DNA from: Clostridium sp. NkU-1
Lineage (GTDB): Bacteria; Bacillota_A; Clostridia; Lachnospirales; Lachnospiraceae
Assembly (NCBI GenBank): GCA_001312405.1
Contig: BBDR01000022.1
Span: 7,891-71,890 of the forward strand
Direction of reading: 5' to 3'
Length of the DNA stretch: 64,000 bases
Position 1 is the first letter of the stretch; every line of letters begins with the position of its first letter. Below are positions 1-10,290 of this stretch, in pieces. The translations under genes and the position numbers were made by a program. Below the pieces are notes generated by a model, which had not been told where the DNA came from, did no database searches, and saw nothing but the letters and a program-made list of their open reading frames with translations.

Positions 1-1233
1 TGAAGTGAAGCCGCATTGTCCCCATAAAAAGCAGCAGTTTAAACTGACCTAATTCCCTGATATCAAATTTAACAAAAATTCTGGTCGTATGCTTTGCCCC
101 TGCCTGGGTGCTGCTGCCCTCCTCGTCAGGATCAATCCACATTTCGGAAAACAGTTTCCGCCCATCCACATTCATGGGGAATGCCAGATGTAAAAGAGGC
201 ATATAAACACTTTCATTTAAAACCATGGATTGCAGCATATTCTGAAACATCTGCTTATTCTCAAGGCCAGTGCTCCATCCACGCCGGTCTTTAGAAAATC
301 AATAAACTTATCCGCCCATTGGTTTTTTTCCTGCCGCCTGCTCTAAATCAACCTGATTAAGCAGCTCATCGAACTGCTCCATTGTCATGGTTCCAAAAAA
401 TTTACGAAATCCCTGATAACCTGTAAGCCTTGAAAAGGATTGTAAAACTTCTTCCCTGTTTCCATTCTCATACCTTGCCATTAATATCGTTAAAAGAGAA
501 ATCTTATCACGTATGGTGCCCATGTCGTGATTCATTGCGATATAACGGCCCAGAAAAGGGAGGATTTTTTTCCTTTAAGAGCGCGCTGTTGTGGGAAGTA
601 TCCCCTTCGGGTGCAGATAAGTCCAGTTCCTTAAGCAAGGCCTCGATCTGCTCCCTCGTCTGCTTAAAAACATATCCTTCCATATCCTTCACTGTATTAA
701 ATATATCATGAAGTATATGCTTTCCGGAAGACATATCACTGAATTTTCTAACAAAATTTAAAATCTCTGCTTTTAAATCCACAGAAGTTGTTTCTGCCAT
801 CACATGACGCAGCTGGTCAAAAATACCTCCATTGAAGCGGACTGCTGATTCAGCTGTTCCTTCATAAAGGGCAGGATCTCTTCCCCCTGCATCTTGGCCG
901 CCTCAAAAAAAGAAGCGATCTTCTGCGCTGCTTCCTCTCCCATGACTCCGCCCGTCAGCATTTCTTCGCCCTGAAAAAAAATATCGGTAAAAATTTTGGA
1001 AAGATCGGGTATGTTCTTTACCTGATTTAGAAATGCCCCAAAATTCGACCCGTACTGGAATGCCAGCTGTTGTTCCCCGTTTCCCCCGGAATCAGTCCGG
1101 TTATCCCTCTCGTCACTTTTGAAGGGTCTACGGGATTCTGAATATGGATTCCCTGGCCAGCCTGAGGGTTGTTCTTTATCGTGGAATTATCATAACCTGA
1201 AAGGGGTGTTGTGACTTTCAAAATATCTGCCAT
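1..1233 (-). CDS. FliK-like motility protein, frameshifted, partial (runs off left edge)
   Basis: The start (MADILKVTT) lies at 1233 and the frame continues leftward only if several indels are repaired. These are near 1076-1085, at the A7 run (T7 on plus) near 564-570, at T7 323-329, and once more near 280. The repaired C-terminal part contains MNVDGRKLFSEMW, then FVKFDIRELGQFKLLLF, which resembles by eye the Flg_hook (FliK C-terminal) pattern of a beta strand plus an L-G motif. It is divergent from cheA and probably shares its intergenic promoter region. A true fliK lies at 37918-39186, so this would be a second, FliK-like protein. Function is not established; the cluster suggests a motility role. 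The 3' end is outside the window. Confidence 0.55.
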
Positions 1234-1359
1234 ATTATGCCTCCATTAAACTGGTATTTTATATATTTTTCGAAAGGTTATTTAAATTACTATTATTTTT
1301 TTATCCAACCATACCGATAAATAGACATATACTAAACTAGACAAGGCGGTGTAAATATT
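1234..1359. promoter_or_regulatory. Divergent intergenic region between the FliK-like gene and cheA
   Basis: This 126-bp AT-rich spacer must hold both promoters. On the plus strand CCGATAA at 1314-1320 resembles a sigma-28 -10 box, but no TAAA lies about 15 bp upstream, so I do not call it a sigma-28 promoter. A similar CGATAAATA stretch occurs upstream of fliD on the minus strand near 17230. The minus-strand gene has GGAGG just upstream of its ATG at 1233. Confidence 0.3.
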
Positions 1360-3500
1360 ATGGATAACGGCATGGATAATATGCTTGATATGTATCTGTT
1401 TGAAACCAATTCCCTCCTGGAGCAATTAGACGAGCTCCTGATAGAAGCCGAAAAAGCAGGAGATTTTACGGTGGATGACGTAAATGAAATCTTCCGCATT
1501 ATGCACACTATCAAGGGTTCTTCCGCTATGATGGAGTTTAACTCTCTGATGCAGATAGCTCATCGTATTGAAGATTTATTCTTTTTTATCCGTGAGAATG
1601 GTCTGGAATCCCTTGACAGTTCCCACAAAAGCACTCTTTTTGACTTAATGTTCCGATCTACTGATATGCTTCGCGCTGAAGTTTCAAAAGTGGAAAATAA
1701 TGAGCCGCTTAGTGATAATGTCGACCATCTGACCCAAGAAATTAATAGCTTCTTAAAAAAAATCAGCGATGAAACTCCAGCCGCTGCCGGGGAAAAAGAT
1801 CTTTCGGGCACCTCCAGTCCCAAAGAAGCTTCCCAGCCGGCGCCGGTCATTTCAGCCCCGGTCTCTGTCTCCAGCCTGGAAGAAATCCGTCTGGACTTAG
1901 CAGAATGCCCGGACGATGCGGCTGCCTTTTCCTTCGCATCTTCTTTGATGAAGGCTGCGGAATGGAAAACCTTCGGGCTTTCATGATCATCAGCGCATTA
2001 AAAGAATCCGGTCTGGAATTCGGCTATTACCCTGCCGATGTGGAGACTAACAGCCAGAGCTGCGGACCTATTATTGAAAAAGGCTTTTCCTTACCTTCCA
2101 ATCCCGTGAGGAAGCGGACTCAGCCATATCCCATATCAACAATATGAACAACATCCGTTCCTATGAACTGATTGAAAATCCACGTGCCAAGGCTGCTCAC
2201 ACTGCAGAAAAGCAGAATGCCACGGCCGTTTCAGCCCCATCTGCCGGTGAAACCACCCCGGCCCCCGGTTCTCCAGTTCCAGGAAGCGGCCATCCGATGC
2301 CTAACAAGCAGAATCTGATCAGCGTAAATCTGGCAAAGCTGGACAACCTGGTTGCAATCGTCGGTGAGATCGTCATTACGGAATCCATGGTGACTTCATC
2401 GCCTGAGATCCAGAATTTAAAGAACCTTGACAGCTTTTTAAAGGCCACAAGACAGCTTCGCAAGCTGACCGATGATTTACAGGACATTGTGATGTCCCTG
2501 CGCATGGTTCCTGTATCCGGCGTATTCCAGAAAATGAACCGAATTGTCCGGGACATGAAGCAAAAGCTGAAAAAAAGACGTGCGCTTAACCATTATCGGG
2601 GAAAATACAGAAGTTGACAAGTCCATCGTAGACAGCATCGGAGATCCCATCATGCACATTGTCCGCAATTCCATGGACCATGGAATAGAAGAGACTGCCG
2701 CAGAACGTATTGCCGCAGGAAAAAATCCTCAGGGAGAACTGACTCTCTCCGCAAGCCACACCACCAACGAAGTCATCATTACCATCAGCGATGACGGAAA
2801 GGGCGTGAATCCGGCAGCAATTCTTGCAAAAGCAAAGAAAAACGGCATTCTCACCAAACCGGAAAGCGAATATTCTCAAAAAGAAATCTTAAGTCTTCTT
2901 CTGGCTCCCGGCTTTTCAACCAATGAAGTAGTCACTGAATTTTCCGGCCGGGGAGTTGGCATGGATGTAGTTAAGAAAAATGTAGAAAATATTGGAGGCA
3001 CCATAAGTATTTCCAGTGAATTAGGCAAGGGCATGTGCACTACTTTGAAAATCCCCCTTACCATGGCAATTGTGGATGGTATGGAGATCTCAGTGGGAAA
3101 ATCAGTCTTTACTATTCCGATTGCGAATATCCGTCAGTCCTTTAAGGTGAAGAATGAGGAAGTGATCTATGATACGGCAGGTAATGAGATCGTTAAGTGC
3201 ATGAATCAGTTCTATCCCATCATCCGCATTCACAGACTTTATAATATTGAAACCGAGATTACAAGCATTGAAGATGGAATTCTGGTTTGGGTGGAATCCG
3301 GTGACAAATCTTACTGCCTCTTTGTCGATGAACTCTTAGGAGAACAGCAGGTTGTTGTAAAACCTCTCCCGGTATTCTTAAACAGCTTTAATGTTAAGGA
3401 TTCCGGTATCAGCGGCTGTACCATTCTTGGTGATGGCAGTATCAGCATCATATTAGACGTTTTAAACCTGCATGCCGCATCACAAAATCAGTACTATTAA
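1360..3500 (+). CDS. cheA: Chemotaxis histidine kinase CheA (three frameshifts)
   Basis: CheA autophosphorylates on a histidine using ATP and passes phosphate to CheY and CheB. An N-terminal Hpt domain carries HTIKGSS (His about residue 50). A P2 region follows around 1880-2130, then P3 dimerisation, the P4 kinase with the N-box HIVRNSMDHG, DDGKG and GRGVGMDVV, and a C-terminal P5 CheW-like domain ending near 3500. The total of about 713 codons fits the family. The frame breaks at 1927-1930 (T4, T5 needed), 2085-2088 (T4, T5 needed) and 2570-2576 (A7, A6 needed). With these repaired, one continuous CheA is read. It starts a cheA-cheW-cheR-cheB group. Confidence 0.95.
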
Positions 3501-3571
3501 TGAAAATACCCACGGGGTATACCTTTAAGCCCAGAAAGTGTGGGCAGCCGAATTGAATTGGAGGAATACAA
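3501..3571 (+). promoter_or_regulatory. Intergenic pseudoknot element copy A, upstream of cheW
   Basis: Core at 3512-3550. GGG, a 12-nt loop containing ATACCTTTA, and CCC form stem 1. The loop CTTT can pair with AAAG directly downstream, giving an H-type pseudoknot, followed by a conserved GTGTGGGCAG. A weak following hairpin reaches the ribosome binding site TTGGAGG of cheW. It aligns with copies at 5121-5181, 28539-28600 (minus) and 34030-34065 (minus). Confidence 0.5.
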
Positions 3572-4042
3572 ATGCCAGCAGAAAATACAGCTACATCCGA
3601 AGTTTTTACTTCTGCGCAGACAGAAGCCACGGAACGTTATTTAACCTTCCGTACAGAGAACCTGACCTTTGGTGTGAGCACCAATTATATTATTGAAATC
3701 ATCACCAACCATACCATTACTGCTATGCCTATGGTGCCAGGCTATGTAAAGGGAATCATCAACTTAAGAGGGCAGATCGTTCCCATCATGGATATCCGGT
3801 CAAGACTTGGCAAACCGGACATTGAATATACCAGCTCAAGCTGTATCATTGTTTTAAATGTGGATTCTGTTTTTATAGGAATCATCGTGGATTCTGTGGA
3901 GCAGGTTCTTGATATTGACTATTCCAGAATCTCACCGGTTCCGGCCAATAACCGGGAAGAACTGGTCAGCGGCATGATATCCGTTTCGGATAACCACATT
4001 GTCCTTCTTCTGGATTGCGAAGCCTTAGTCAATAACTCATAA
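3572..4042 (+). CDS. cheW: Chemotaxis coupling protein CheW
   Basis: This intact 156-residue protein links CheA to chemoreceptors in the signalling array. It shows the CheW fold pattern: YLTFRTENLTFGV at the start, PGYVKGIINLRGQIVPIMD in the middle, then IGIIVDSVEQVLDI. An N-terminal tail of about 20 residues precedes the domain. GGAGG stands 8 bases before the ATG. It follows cheA after a 71-bp spacer holding a structured RNA element and precedes cheR by 14 bp, so the three are probably co-transcribed. Confidence 0.95.
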   Translation: MPAENTATSEVFTSAQTEATERYLTFRTENLTFGVSTNYIIEIITNHTITAMPMVPGYVKGIINLRGQIVPIMDIRSRLGKPDIEYTSSSCIIVLNVDSVFIGIIVDSVEQVLDIDYSRISPVPANNREELVSGMISVSDNHIVLLLDCEALVNNS

Positions 4043-4056
4043 AGGATGGCCGCCCT

Positions 4057-4872
4057 ATGTTAACTATTTCGCAGCATGATTTCATGCGACTGGTGGATTT
4101 CATGAAAAAAAATTACGGAATCGACTTGTCTAAAAAGATGCAGCTCATTATGGGAAGATTGTCAAACACCATCATTTCCATGGGATACACTTCCTTCACA
4201 GATTATGTAGATCACATTCTTTCATCAAAGAATCAGGCTGATCTGGAAATAATGCTCAACAAGCTTACAACCAACTACACCTACTTTATGCGGGAAGAGG
4301 CTCATTTTAACTTTTTTCAGAATACTGTTCTTCCTAATTTAATAAATACAAAAAAAGAATAAAGTTTTAAGTATTTGGAGTGCCGGCTGTTCTTCTGGCG
4401 AAGAACCTTATACCATTTCCATGATCATCAAGGATACCCTGGGGGCCCAGGCCGCCCTCTGGGACACCAGGGTCCTTGCCACGGATATTTCTCAGAATGC
4501 CTTAAAAGCTGCAAAGGAAGCGGTGTATGATGAGGATTCTTTAAAGAACTTATCTCCTGGGTGGATATCCAAATACTTTGTCAAAACCCCGGAGCAGGGA
4601 TTGTATTCCGTAGCTCCGGCAATTAAATCAAATGTAATTTTCCAGACCTTCAATCTTATGGACCCCATTCGGTTCCGATTGAAGTTTGATATTATTTTTT
4701 TGCAGGAATGTCATGATTTATTTTGATCAGAATACCAAAGATGGGCTGATTCAGCGATTCTATGACGCAACTGCCCCAGGTGGATACTTATTTATTGGTC
4801 ACTCTGAAACAATCAACAAAGAAAAAAACACCTTACCGGTACTTAATGCCGGCTACTTACCGAAAAGAATGA
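4057..4872 (+). CDS. cheR: Chemoreceptor glutamate methyltransferase CheR (three frameshifts)
   Basis: CheR transfers methyl groups from S-adenosylmethionine to receptor glutamates. The N-terminal helical domain (FMRLVDFMKKNYGIDLS) leads to TNYTYFMREE. The SAM domain follows with WSAGCSSGEEPYTISM, LATDIS and CRNVMIYFD, and the end reads GHSETI then a C-terminal AtYRKE. The frame is broken at A7 4350-4356, T7 4695-4701 and A7 4822-4828. Removing one base from each run restores a 271-codon CheR stopping at TGA 4870-4872. I set the end there, not at the shifted stop a few codons later. Confidence 0.93.
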
Positions 4873-4878
4873 TCTGCG

Positions 4879-4931
4879 TAATATAAAATCTATTTACTGT
4901 CTCTCCATTTCAGTAAATGGATTTTATATTA
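4879..4931 (+). terminator. 21-bp stem-loop after cheR
   Basis: Arms 4879-4899 and 4911-4931 are complementary over 21 positions, the single mismatch being a U-G wobble in RNA, with an 11-nt pyrimidine-rich loop. It starts right after the repaired cheR stop. No clear U-tract follows, so it could be a terminator, an mRNA-stabilising hairpin or an attenuator ahead of cheB. Confidence 0.5.
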
Positions 4932-5120
4932 CACGGATTTTGGGCTGCGGTTCGACGAGTCAGCGGCGAATCAATGTTCTATCCGCCAAAGGTTGAAAGA
5001 AAAAAAGCTTTCAGCTTGAATTTATGAATCAGCCGGATATGCAAACATATTCCCTTGATTCACCAGTATACAATTATATATGGCATAGCTGAACTGTAAC
5101 GACTTATGAACGTAATCTCT
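4932..5120 (+). other. cheR-cheB spacer with no gene
   Basis: No supported ORF is visible. A small hairpin (GAAAG, A-run, CTTTC) lies near 4995-5015. A possible vegetative promoter (TTGATT near 5056, then TATATA-like sequence about 17 bp on) could drive cheB separately, but the match is weak. Confidence 0.25.
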
Positions 5121-5181
5121 TTCGGGTATCCCTTTATGCCCGATAAAGTGAGGCAGCTCTGCCAATAAAACGTGGGCAGGC
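5121..5181 (+). promoter_or_regulatory. Intergenic pseudoknot element copy C, upstream of cheB
   Basis: Core TCGGG, a 12-nt loop with CCCTTTA, then CCCGA forms stem 1. CTTTA in the loop pairs with TAAAG immediately after it, giving a pseudoknot, followed by GTGAGGCAG. A second hairpin (CTGCC, 10-nt loop, GGGCAG) ends at 5180. The cheB ribosome binding site AGGAGG follows about 15 bases later. The stem 1 and pseudoknot pairings are compensated relative to the other copies. Confidence 0.55.
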
Positions 5182-5208
5182 AAAAAGAAATAACAGGAGG
5201 AATAAATT

Positions 5209-6255
5209 ATGGCCAATAAAATCCGGGTTTTCATAGTAGATGATTCCCTGCTGTTTCGCAAGGTATTAATGGATAATCTCTCTCAAAATCCTAATATAGA
5301 AGTGATCGGATATGCTGTTGATGCATTTGACGCGGAACGTAAGATTCCTGTACTTAAACCAGACGTAGTAACACTTGATGTGGAGATGCCCATGGTCAAT
5401 GGTATTGAGTTTGTAAAAAAACTTCTTCCCAAACACCCGGTTCCAGTCATTTTAGTCTCTTCTCTTAATTTAAACGTGTTTGAAGCCCTTTCTGCAGGCG
5501 CTGTGGACTTTGTAAGAAAACCTGACTTATCCAGCAGCAATACTGCCAGCACATTTTTAAATACACTGATCAGCAAAATCTTTATTGCTTCCCGTGCTGT
5601 CATCAAGGTCCCCGCTTCTACCCCTCCTCCCCTTGAACCTGGTAAGCCTGCTGTGGGAAAAATGACCTTTTCCATGAATGCCTGCAATACCATTATTGCC
5701 ATAGGCGCTTCTACAGGCGGAACAGAAGCCACTCTCCAGGTGCTTAAAGACCTTCCTGCGGACACACCCGGTATTGTGGTCACCCAGCATATGCCGGAGG
5801 GCTTTACCAAAATGTATGCAGACCGTTTAAACAGGCTCTGCGCCATGAACGTAAAAGAAGCCCAAAGCGGGGATACCATAGAAAGGGGCCAGGTGCTGAT
5901 CGCTCCCGGCGACTTACAGATGAAGGTAGTGAAAATGGGCAGCCGTTACACGGTAAACTGCTATTCCGGTGAAAAGGTAAGCGGGCACCGTCCTTCCGTG
6001 GATGTTCTTTTCCAGTCCGTAGCCGACACGGCCGGGGCCTCCTCCGTGGGGATCATTATGACCGGAATGGGGCGTGATGGGGCCGACGGACTTCTTAAGA
6101 TGAAAAAAAAGGGAGCCTTTACCATTGGACAGGATGCGGATAGCTGCGTTGTTTACGGAATGCCAATGGTAGCCTACAACATAGGAGCTGTCACCAGACA
6201 GGTACCCTGTGCAAATATAGCAGGCGTCCTGATGAAGCATCTAAGTTCTCTTTAA
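5209..6255 (+). CDS. cheB: Protein-glutamate methylesterase/deamidase CheB
   Basis: CheB removes methyl groups from receptors when phosphorylated by CheA, giving adaptation. It is intact at 348 residues, the normal family length. The receiver domain (residues 1-120) has the paired acids VDDS, the phospho-acceptor in VTLDVEMPM, and K in VRKPD. The esterase domain shows the catalytic triad: Ser in GASTGGT, His in TQHMPEGF and Asp in TGMGRDGADG. AGGAGG lies 8 bases before the ATG. An RNA element precedes it, so it may be regulated apart from cheA-cheR. Confidence 0.97.
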   Translation: MANKIRVFIVDDSLLFRKVLMDNLSQNPNIEVIGYAVDAFDAERKIPVLKPDVVTLDVEMPMVNGIEFVKKLLPKHPVPVILVSSLNLNVFEALSAGAVDFVRKPDLSSSNTASTFLNTLISKIFIASRAVIKVPASTPPPLEPGKPAVGKMTFSMNACNTIIAIGASTGGTEATLQVLKDLPADTPGIVVTQHMPEGFTKMYADRLNRLCAMNVKEAQSGDTIERGQVLIAPGDLQMKVVKMGSRYTVNCYSGEKVSGHRPSVDVLFQSVADTAGASSVGIIMTGMGRDGADGLLKMKKKGAFTIGQDADSCVVYGMPMVAYNIGAVTRQVPCANIAGVLMKHLSSL

Positions 6256-6279
6256 TTAAGAAAGTTCTGTTCCCGAAGT

Positions 6280-6305
6280 TAATATTTTCTCAAAACTGAC
6301 GATAT
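6280..6305 (+). promoter_or_regulatory. Candidate sigma-28 (FliA) promoter for the flgM operon
   Basis: TAAT (6280-6283), a 14-bp spacer and GACGATAT (6298-6305) differ by one base in each box from TAAA-N15-GCCGATAT. It lies in the 231-bp gene-free region before flgM, where a late-class promoter is expected, about 180 bp upstream of the start. Confidence 0.45.
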
Positions 6306-6486
6306 TATAGATGTAATAAAAAAATTTTCGTGGCATGGTTTTCTTAATAACAATAAACAAAAGCGCTGCCTGAATCTTATTCATAATATCTATAATGGGT
6401 ACTTAGGTCATTTAGAAAATCAGCCGTTTGATATGCCGCCAGGCAAATCGAACTTCCTTATAAACTTCTTAGAAAGGAGTAAATAA

Positions 6487-6810
6487 ATGCGTATTTCACA
6501 GAACTATTACAGTACGCGGTATAATACCTCCATGACACGGCAGAACCAGGATCAAAACGAAATCAGCCTTTCTGAATCCGGTAAGAACAATTACGATGCA
6601 ATCACCATCCGTTCCGCTCCCCAGGAAGCAATGGATACCAAATTCATCTCAACCCTCAAAGATGCCCTTATGAAAGAAATTAAACAGACCGCATCAGAAG
6701 AAAAGCTGAACCGCTTAAGACAGAAGATTGAGGACGGAACCTATCAGGTGGATGCCAACAAGATCGCCGAAAGGATTCTTTTATACAAAGGAGAAGATTT
6801 TCATGAATGA
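6487..6810 (+). CDS. flgM: Anti-sigma-28 factor FlgM
   Basis: FlgM binds FliA and blocks late flagellar transcription until it is exported through the finished hook. The 107 residues match the family. The N-terminal half is polar and probably disordered, and the C-terminal sigma-binding helices include the conserved EKLNRLRQKIEDGTYQVDANKIAERIL. AAAGGAG precedes the ATG. It heads flgM-flgN-flgK-flgL-DUF6470-fliW-csrA, and its stop overlaps the flgN start region. Confidence 0.95.
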   Translation: MRISQNYYSTRYNTSMTRQNQDQNEISLSESGKNNYDAITIRSAPQEAMDTKFISTLKDALMKEIKQTASEEKLNRLRQKIEDGTYQVDANKIAERILLYKGEDFHE

Positions 6811-7230
6811 TTTTATCGCAGTTATTGAGGATATGATCCAGCTTTTTCAGGACCTGGTTTCAGTTGAACAGGTAAAGCTGGAGGCCGCTAAAAAAAACCG
6901 GGTCACTTATGTGGAAGATTGCATGAACAAGGAACAGGCCGCCATATTAAAGCTGAGAGGCTTGATAAAAAGCGGGAGGATTGCCAGGAGCAGCTTGGAA
7001 TGAAGGGTGATACCTTTCAGCAGATCCTTTCAAAAGTCTCAGAGGACGACAGCCGTAACCGGCTGAAAGAACTGTTTGACAGACTTTCCCGCCAGGTCAG
7101 GCTGTTTCAGGAAATAAGTGATGCTGCAAGAACCATGATTGAACTCAATCTTCACATGATAGACAAAGCCATTCAGAATTCTCAAAGGGAAATGGCTCCA
7201 GACAAAGCAAAATGGGAGGGATTAATATGA
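6803..7230 (+). CDS. flgN: Flagellar export chaperone FlgN (one frameshift)
   Basis: FlgN chaperones the hook-filament junction proteins FlgK and FlgL, whose genes follow directly. It starts at ATG 6803 inside the flgM end, with GGAG upstream. The all-helical product has a long coiled segment. A one-base loss in AGAGG(G)CTTGAT near 6957-6963 splits it: the repaired reading is LKLRGLDKKRED followed by the second half from about 6965. The stop overlaps the flgK start (ATGA), indicating coupling. Confidence 0.85.
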
Positions 7231-9247
7231 CACGCTCTACTTTTTCTGGCTTTACTATTGCCCAACTGGCCATGACTGCCAGCCAGCGGGCTATTGACGT
7301 GACCGGACAGAATATAGCAAATATTAACACAAAGGGTTACACCAGACAGAGGGTGGATTTAATAAGCTTTAATACAAGAGGCGCGGATAACACAAGCACA
7401 GGGCCTGGTTCTAAAATAGGTTACGGCGTTCATATTACCGGCATTTCCCAGATAAGGGATCCCTTTTTAGATGTTCAGTTCCGGAATCAGATTGCCAAGG
7501 TGGGAACAGCAGATGCAAAACAGGCTACCTTGGATCAATTAGCGGATATTTTTGATGAGACTGATAAAGATGCACTAAAAACAGCGCTCAGTTCATTAAG
7601 CTCCAGCCTTGATGAACTGGCCTCTAGAGCAAACAGCAGCGAGAATGACAGCATTGTCCGTTCCAGGGCTCAGATCCTTGTAAATTACATCCATCAAAAG
7701 GCCGCCGACCTTAAAAGTGTTCGGGAGGAAACCATCAATGGCCTGGAAAGTACGGATATCCCTGCCATCAACAGTCTCCTTTCTGACATCGGAGAGTTAA
7801 ACGACGCCATCTGGAAGAGCCAGGTACAGGGCAATCCCTCTCTTGAACTTTTGGATCAGCGAAATGAAAAATTCGATGAACTTGCCGGTTATCTTCCCAT
7901 CACTGTAACTTACAAGGATGTGGTCGTTGCCACAGGAACTAAATTTGAGTATCCGGTTATAAAATTCAAAGGCAGTGATGGCATGACTTATCCTCTTACT
8001 GCAGGAGAACACGGCCAAAATGTCGCTTTATTTTCTATGGAACGAAACAAAGGAATAAATGGAGAGCCGGATGGTACGGTCTCCATATCATTAATTCCTG
8101 CCAGTGATTTCCCTGAAAGCGCGGATGTAAGCACTCTGAAAACGGATATTACCGCTTATCTGAAAGAGGGAACTTTAAAAGGAACTGTGGATGTATTGAA
8201 TAAATCGGGAGAAATGGACAACCCTTCCACAGATTTCAGAGGAATCGGATATTACGAAAAATCCTTTGAAGCTTTTGTCCAGACCTTTGCAAAGACCTTT
8301 AATCAACTGAATGTAAATACGAAACCTTATACCGGAGTGACTTTGCTGCCGGATATGGGCACAGCATCAAAGGACTCTGCTACTGGAGAAGCAGTATTCA
8401 GTATGGATTTCTCAAAGACGACCGGAAACTTCTTAAGAGGAGAAACCATTACAGTTAATGGCACGACTTATACATTTGGCAGCGGTGCAAATGATATACC
8501 CATTGGAGCAACTCTTGAGGATAGTATAAACAACCTGGTCACAAAATTGAATGACCCGTCATCTAATCTAAACATGCTGGTGGATGGCAACAGTGAAGCC
8601 GGTGCATGGTCCTATGTTTCCGGAAAGCTGGAATGGCGTAGTACCAGTGCCGTATCAACGGATGTGGACAGTATCAAGAACCTTGATGGAACAGATATAT
8701 CCCTTGGCTATAAAGCAAATCCTGTCAATATCAGAAACTTTGATTTGTTCCAGACCTCTGATGGAAGCAGCCGTTTTACCGCCAGCAACATTAAAATATC
8801 CGATGACTGGATGAACAACACCATTCACATCATCCCCTCTCATGATGAGGATGCGGGTTCCACTGCCAATGACAACATTTTAAAAATGCTGAAAGCCTTG
8901 AGTGATGAGCGGGTTTTCAAATATGAATACACCTATAAGGACAACAACGGAGTTGCCCAGACCGGATATATTACCCATTATACCGGAAGCTTTTTCCAGT
9001 GCTACTCTAACCTGGAAAATACTCAGGGTATTGACAGTTCCGCCAATAAAGCAATCCTTGATAACCACATATCTGTTCTACAGCAGACTGCAGACAGCAA
9101 GGATGAGGTATCAGGTGTTTCTTTAGATGAGGAAGGCATCAACCTGATGCAGTACCAAAGATCCTTTTCGCTGCCGCCCGTCTAATGACAACCCTTGACG
9201 AAGCACTGAATACATTAATAAACAATACCGGCATCGTAGGACGATAG
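7227..9247 (+). CDS. flgK: Hook-filament junction protein FlgK (C-terminal frameshift)
   Basis: FlgK (HAP1) joins hook to filament. The N-terminus has the rod/hook helix pattern ALMTASQRAIDVTGQNIANINTKGYTRQ-like around residues 12-38, and a long central region follows. I use ATG 7227 (GGGAGGG upstream) rather than an in-frame start 15 bases earlier. At 9165-9168 a T4 run should be T5. Repair changes SFSLPPV-stop into SFFAAARLMTTLDEAL and on to the expected C-terminus ending at TAG 9245-9247. About 673 residues. Confidence 0.93.
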
Positions 9248-9257
9248 GAGGTTTCCA

Positions 9258-10269
9258 ATGAGAATTTCAACCAATGCGATTATACGGAATTATAAAAGCA
9301 ATCTTGCAGCTTCCATAGCCAATTTAAATAAATCCAGAGACCATGTTATGACTCAGCGAAGCTTTAACCGCGTTGCAGAGGATCCTGCATCTGCAGCCCG
9401 CGCCTCCCAGCTTCACCGCAAATATTACAAGAATCTGGATAATTTAAGCACCTTATCGGATGTTCAGTCCCGTCAGGATGGACAGGAAGATGCCCTCATG
9501 CAGATATCCAATGCTATGAAAACCATTAGTTCTGATTATAACATACAGGCTATGAGCGGCGACAAGCAGACCCCGGAAGCGCGGGAGACCTTTGCCGCTG
9601 CCATTCGTCAGTTTCAAAAATCCATGGCTTTAAGCCTTAACTCCACCTATGAAGACACATTTTTATTTGCCGGAGCAGACGGAGAGAATCCGCCCTTTGT
9701 GCTGTCTGAGGATGGGAAAAGCCTTACTTACCGGGGAATTGATGTGAATGCCGCACCAGGTAGCCAGGATTATAAAGATCTTACTAAATTATCCAAAGAA
9801 ACCCTTTATGTTGACTTAGGGATGGGCCTTTCTCTCGATGGCATTGACCGTGTCGTGCCTTCCAGTGCATTTAACTTTCTCTTCCCGCATAAAAGCCATT
9901 GGATTCGGAAAAGATGCGGATGGATTGAGCGATAATGCCATTGTATTAGCCGGCCAGCTGGCTGATGCCCTGGAGGCAGATGATTTTGATACAGAGGCTT
10001 ATGGTAAGCTTATGAACAAGTTTAAAGACTTAGGAACCAAGGTATTAAATGAAGTCACGAATCTGGGCGTTAAATCAGAATTCTTAAATACAACAAAGGA
10101 CCGGCTTGAAAATAACGATATTTCTCTGCAAGAACAGATGTTAAAGGTGGAAGGAATGGACCCTGCTGCTGCTATTACCGATTACATGTGGAATCAGTAC
10201 GCATACAATGCCGCCCTTAAGGTAGGAACCAGCATCTTATCTCCATCTTTTATCGATTTCATGAAGTAA
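9258..10269 (+). CDS. flgL: Hook-filament junction protein FlgL (frameshifted)
   Basis: FlgL (HAP3) sits between FlgK and the flagellin filament. The flagellin-like N-terminus contains IRNYKSNLAASIANLNKSRD and RVAEDPASAARAS. The frame breaks around 9878-9895. Restoring two lost bases (TTT to TTTT, and CCCG to CCCGG) reads FSLPGIKAIGFGKDADG and continues to the C-terminal helices ending SPSFIDFMK. The ribosome binding site is GGAGG 9 bases before the ATG. It is adjacent to flgK, as usual. Confidence 0.9.
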
Positions 10270-10290
10270 AATTGATGGAGGTGTGTTATA

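Noticed and set aside
308..803. Two separate small genes on the minus strand
   Set aside because: They join into one protein when the T7 run near 564-570 is read as T6; the peptide continues smoothly.
1303..1330. Sigma-28 promoter for cheA
   Set aside because: CCGATAA is present but no TAAA-like box lies at 13-16 bp spacing.
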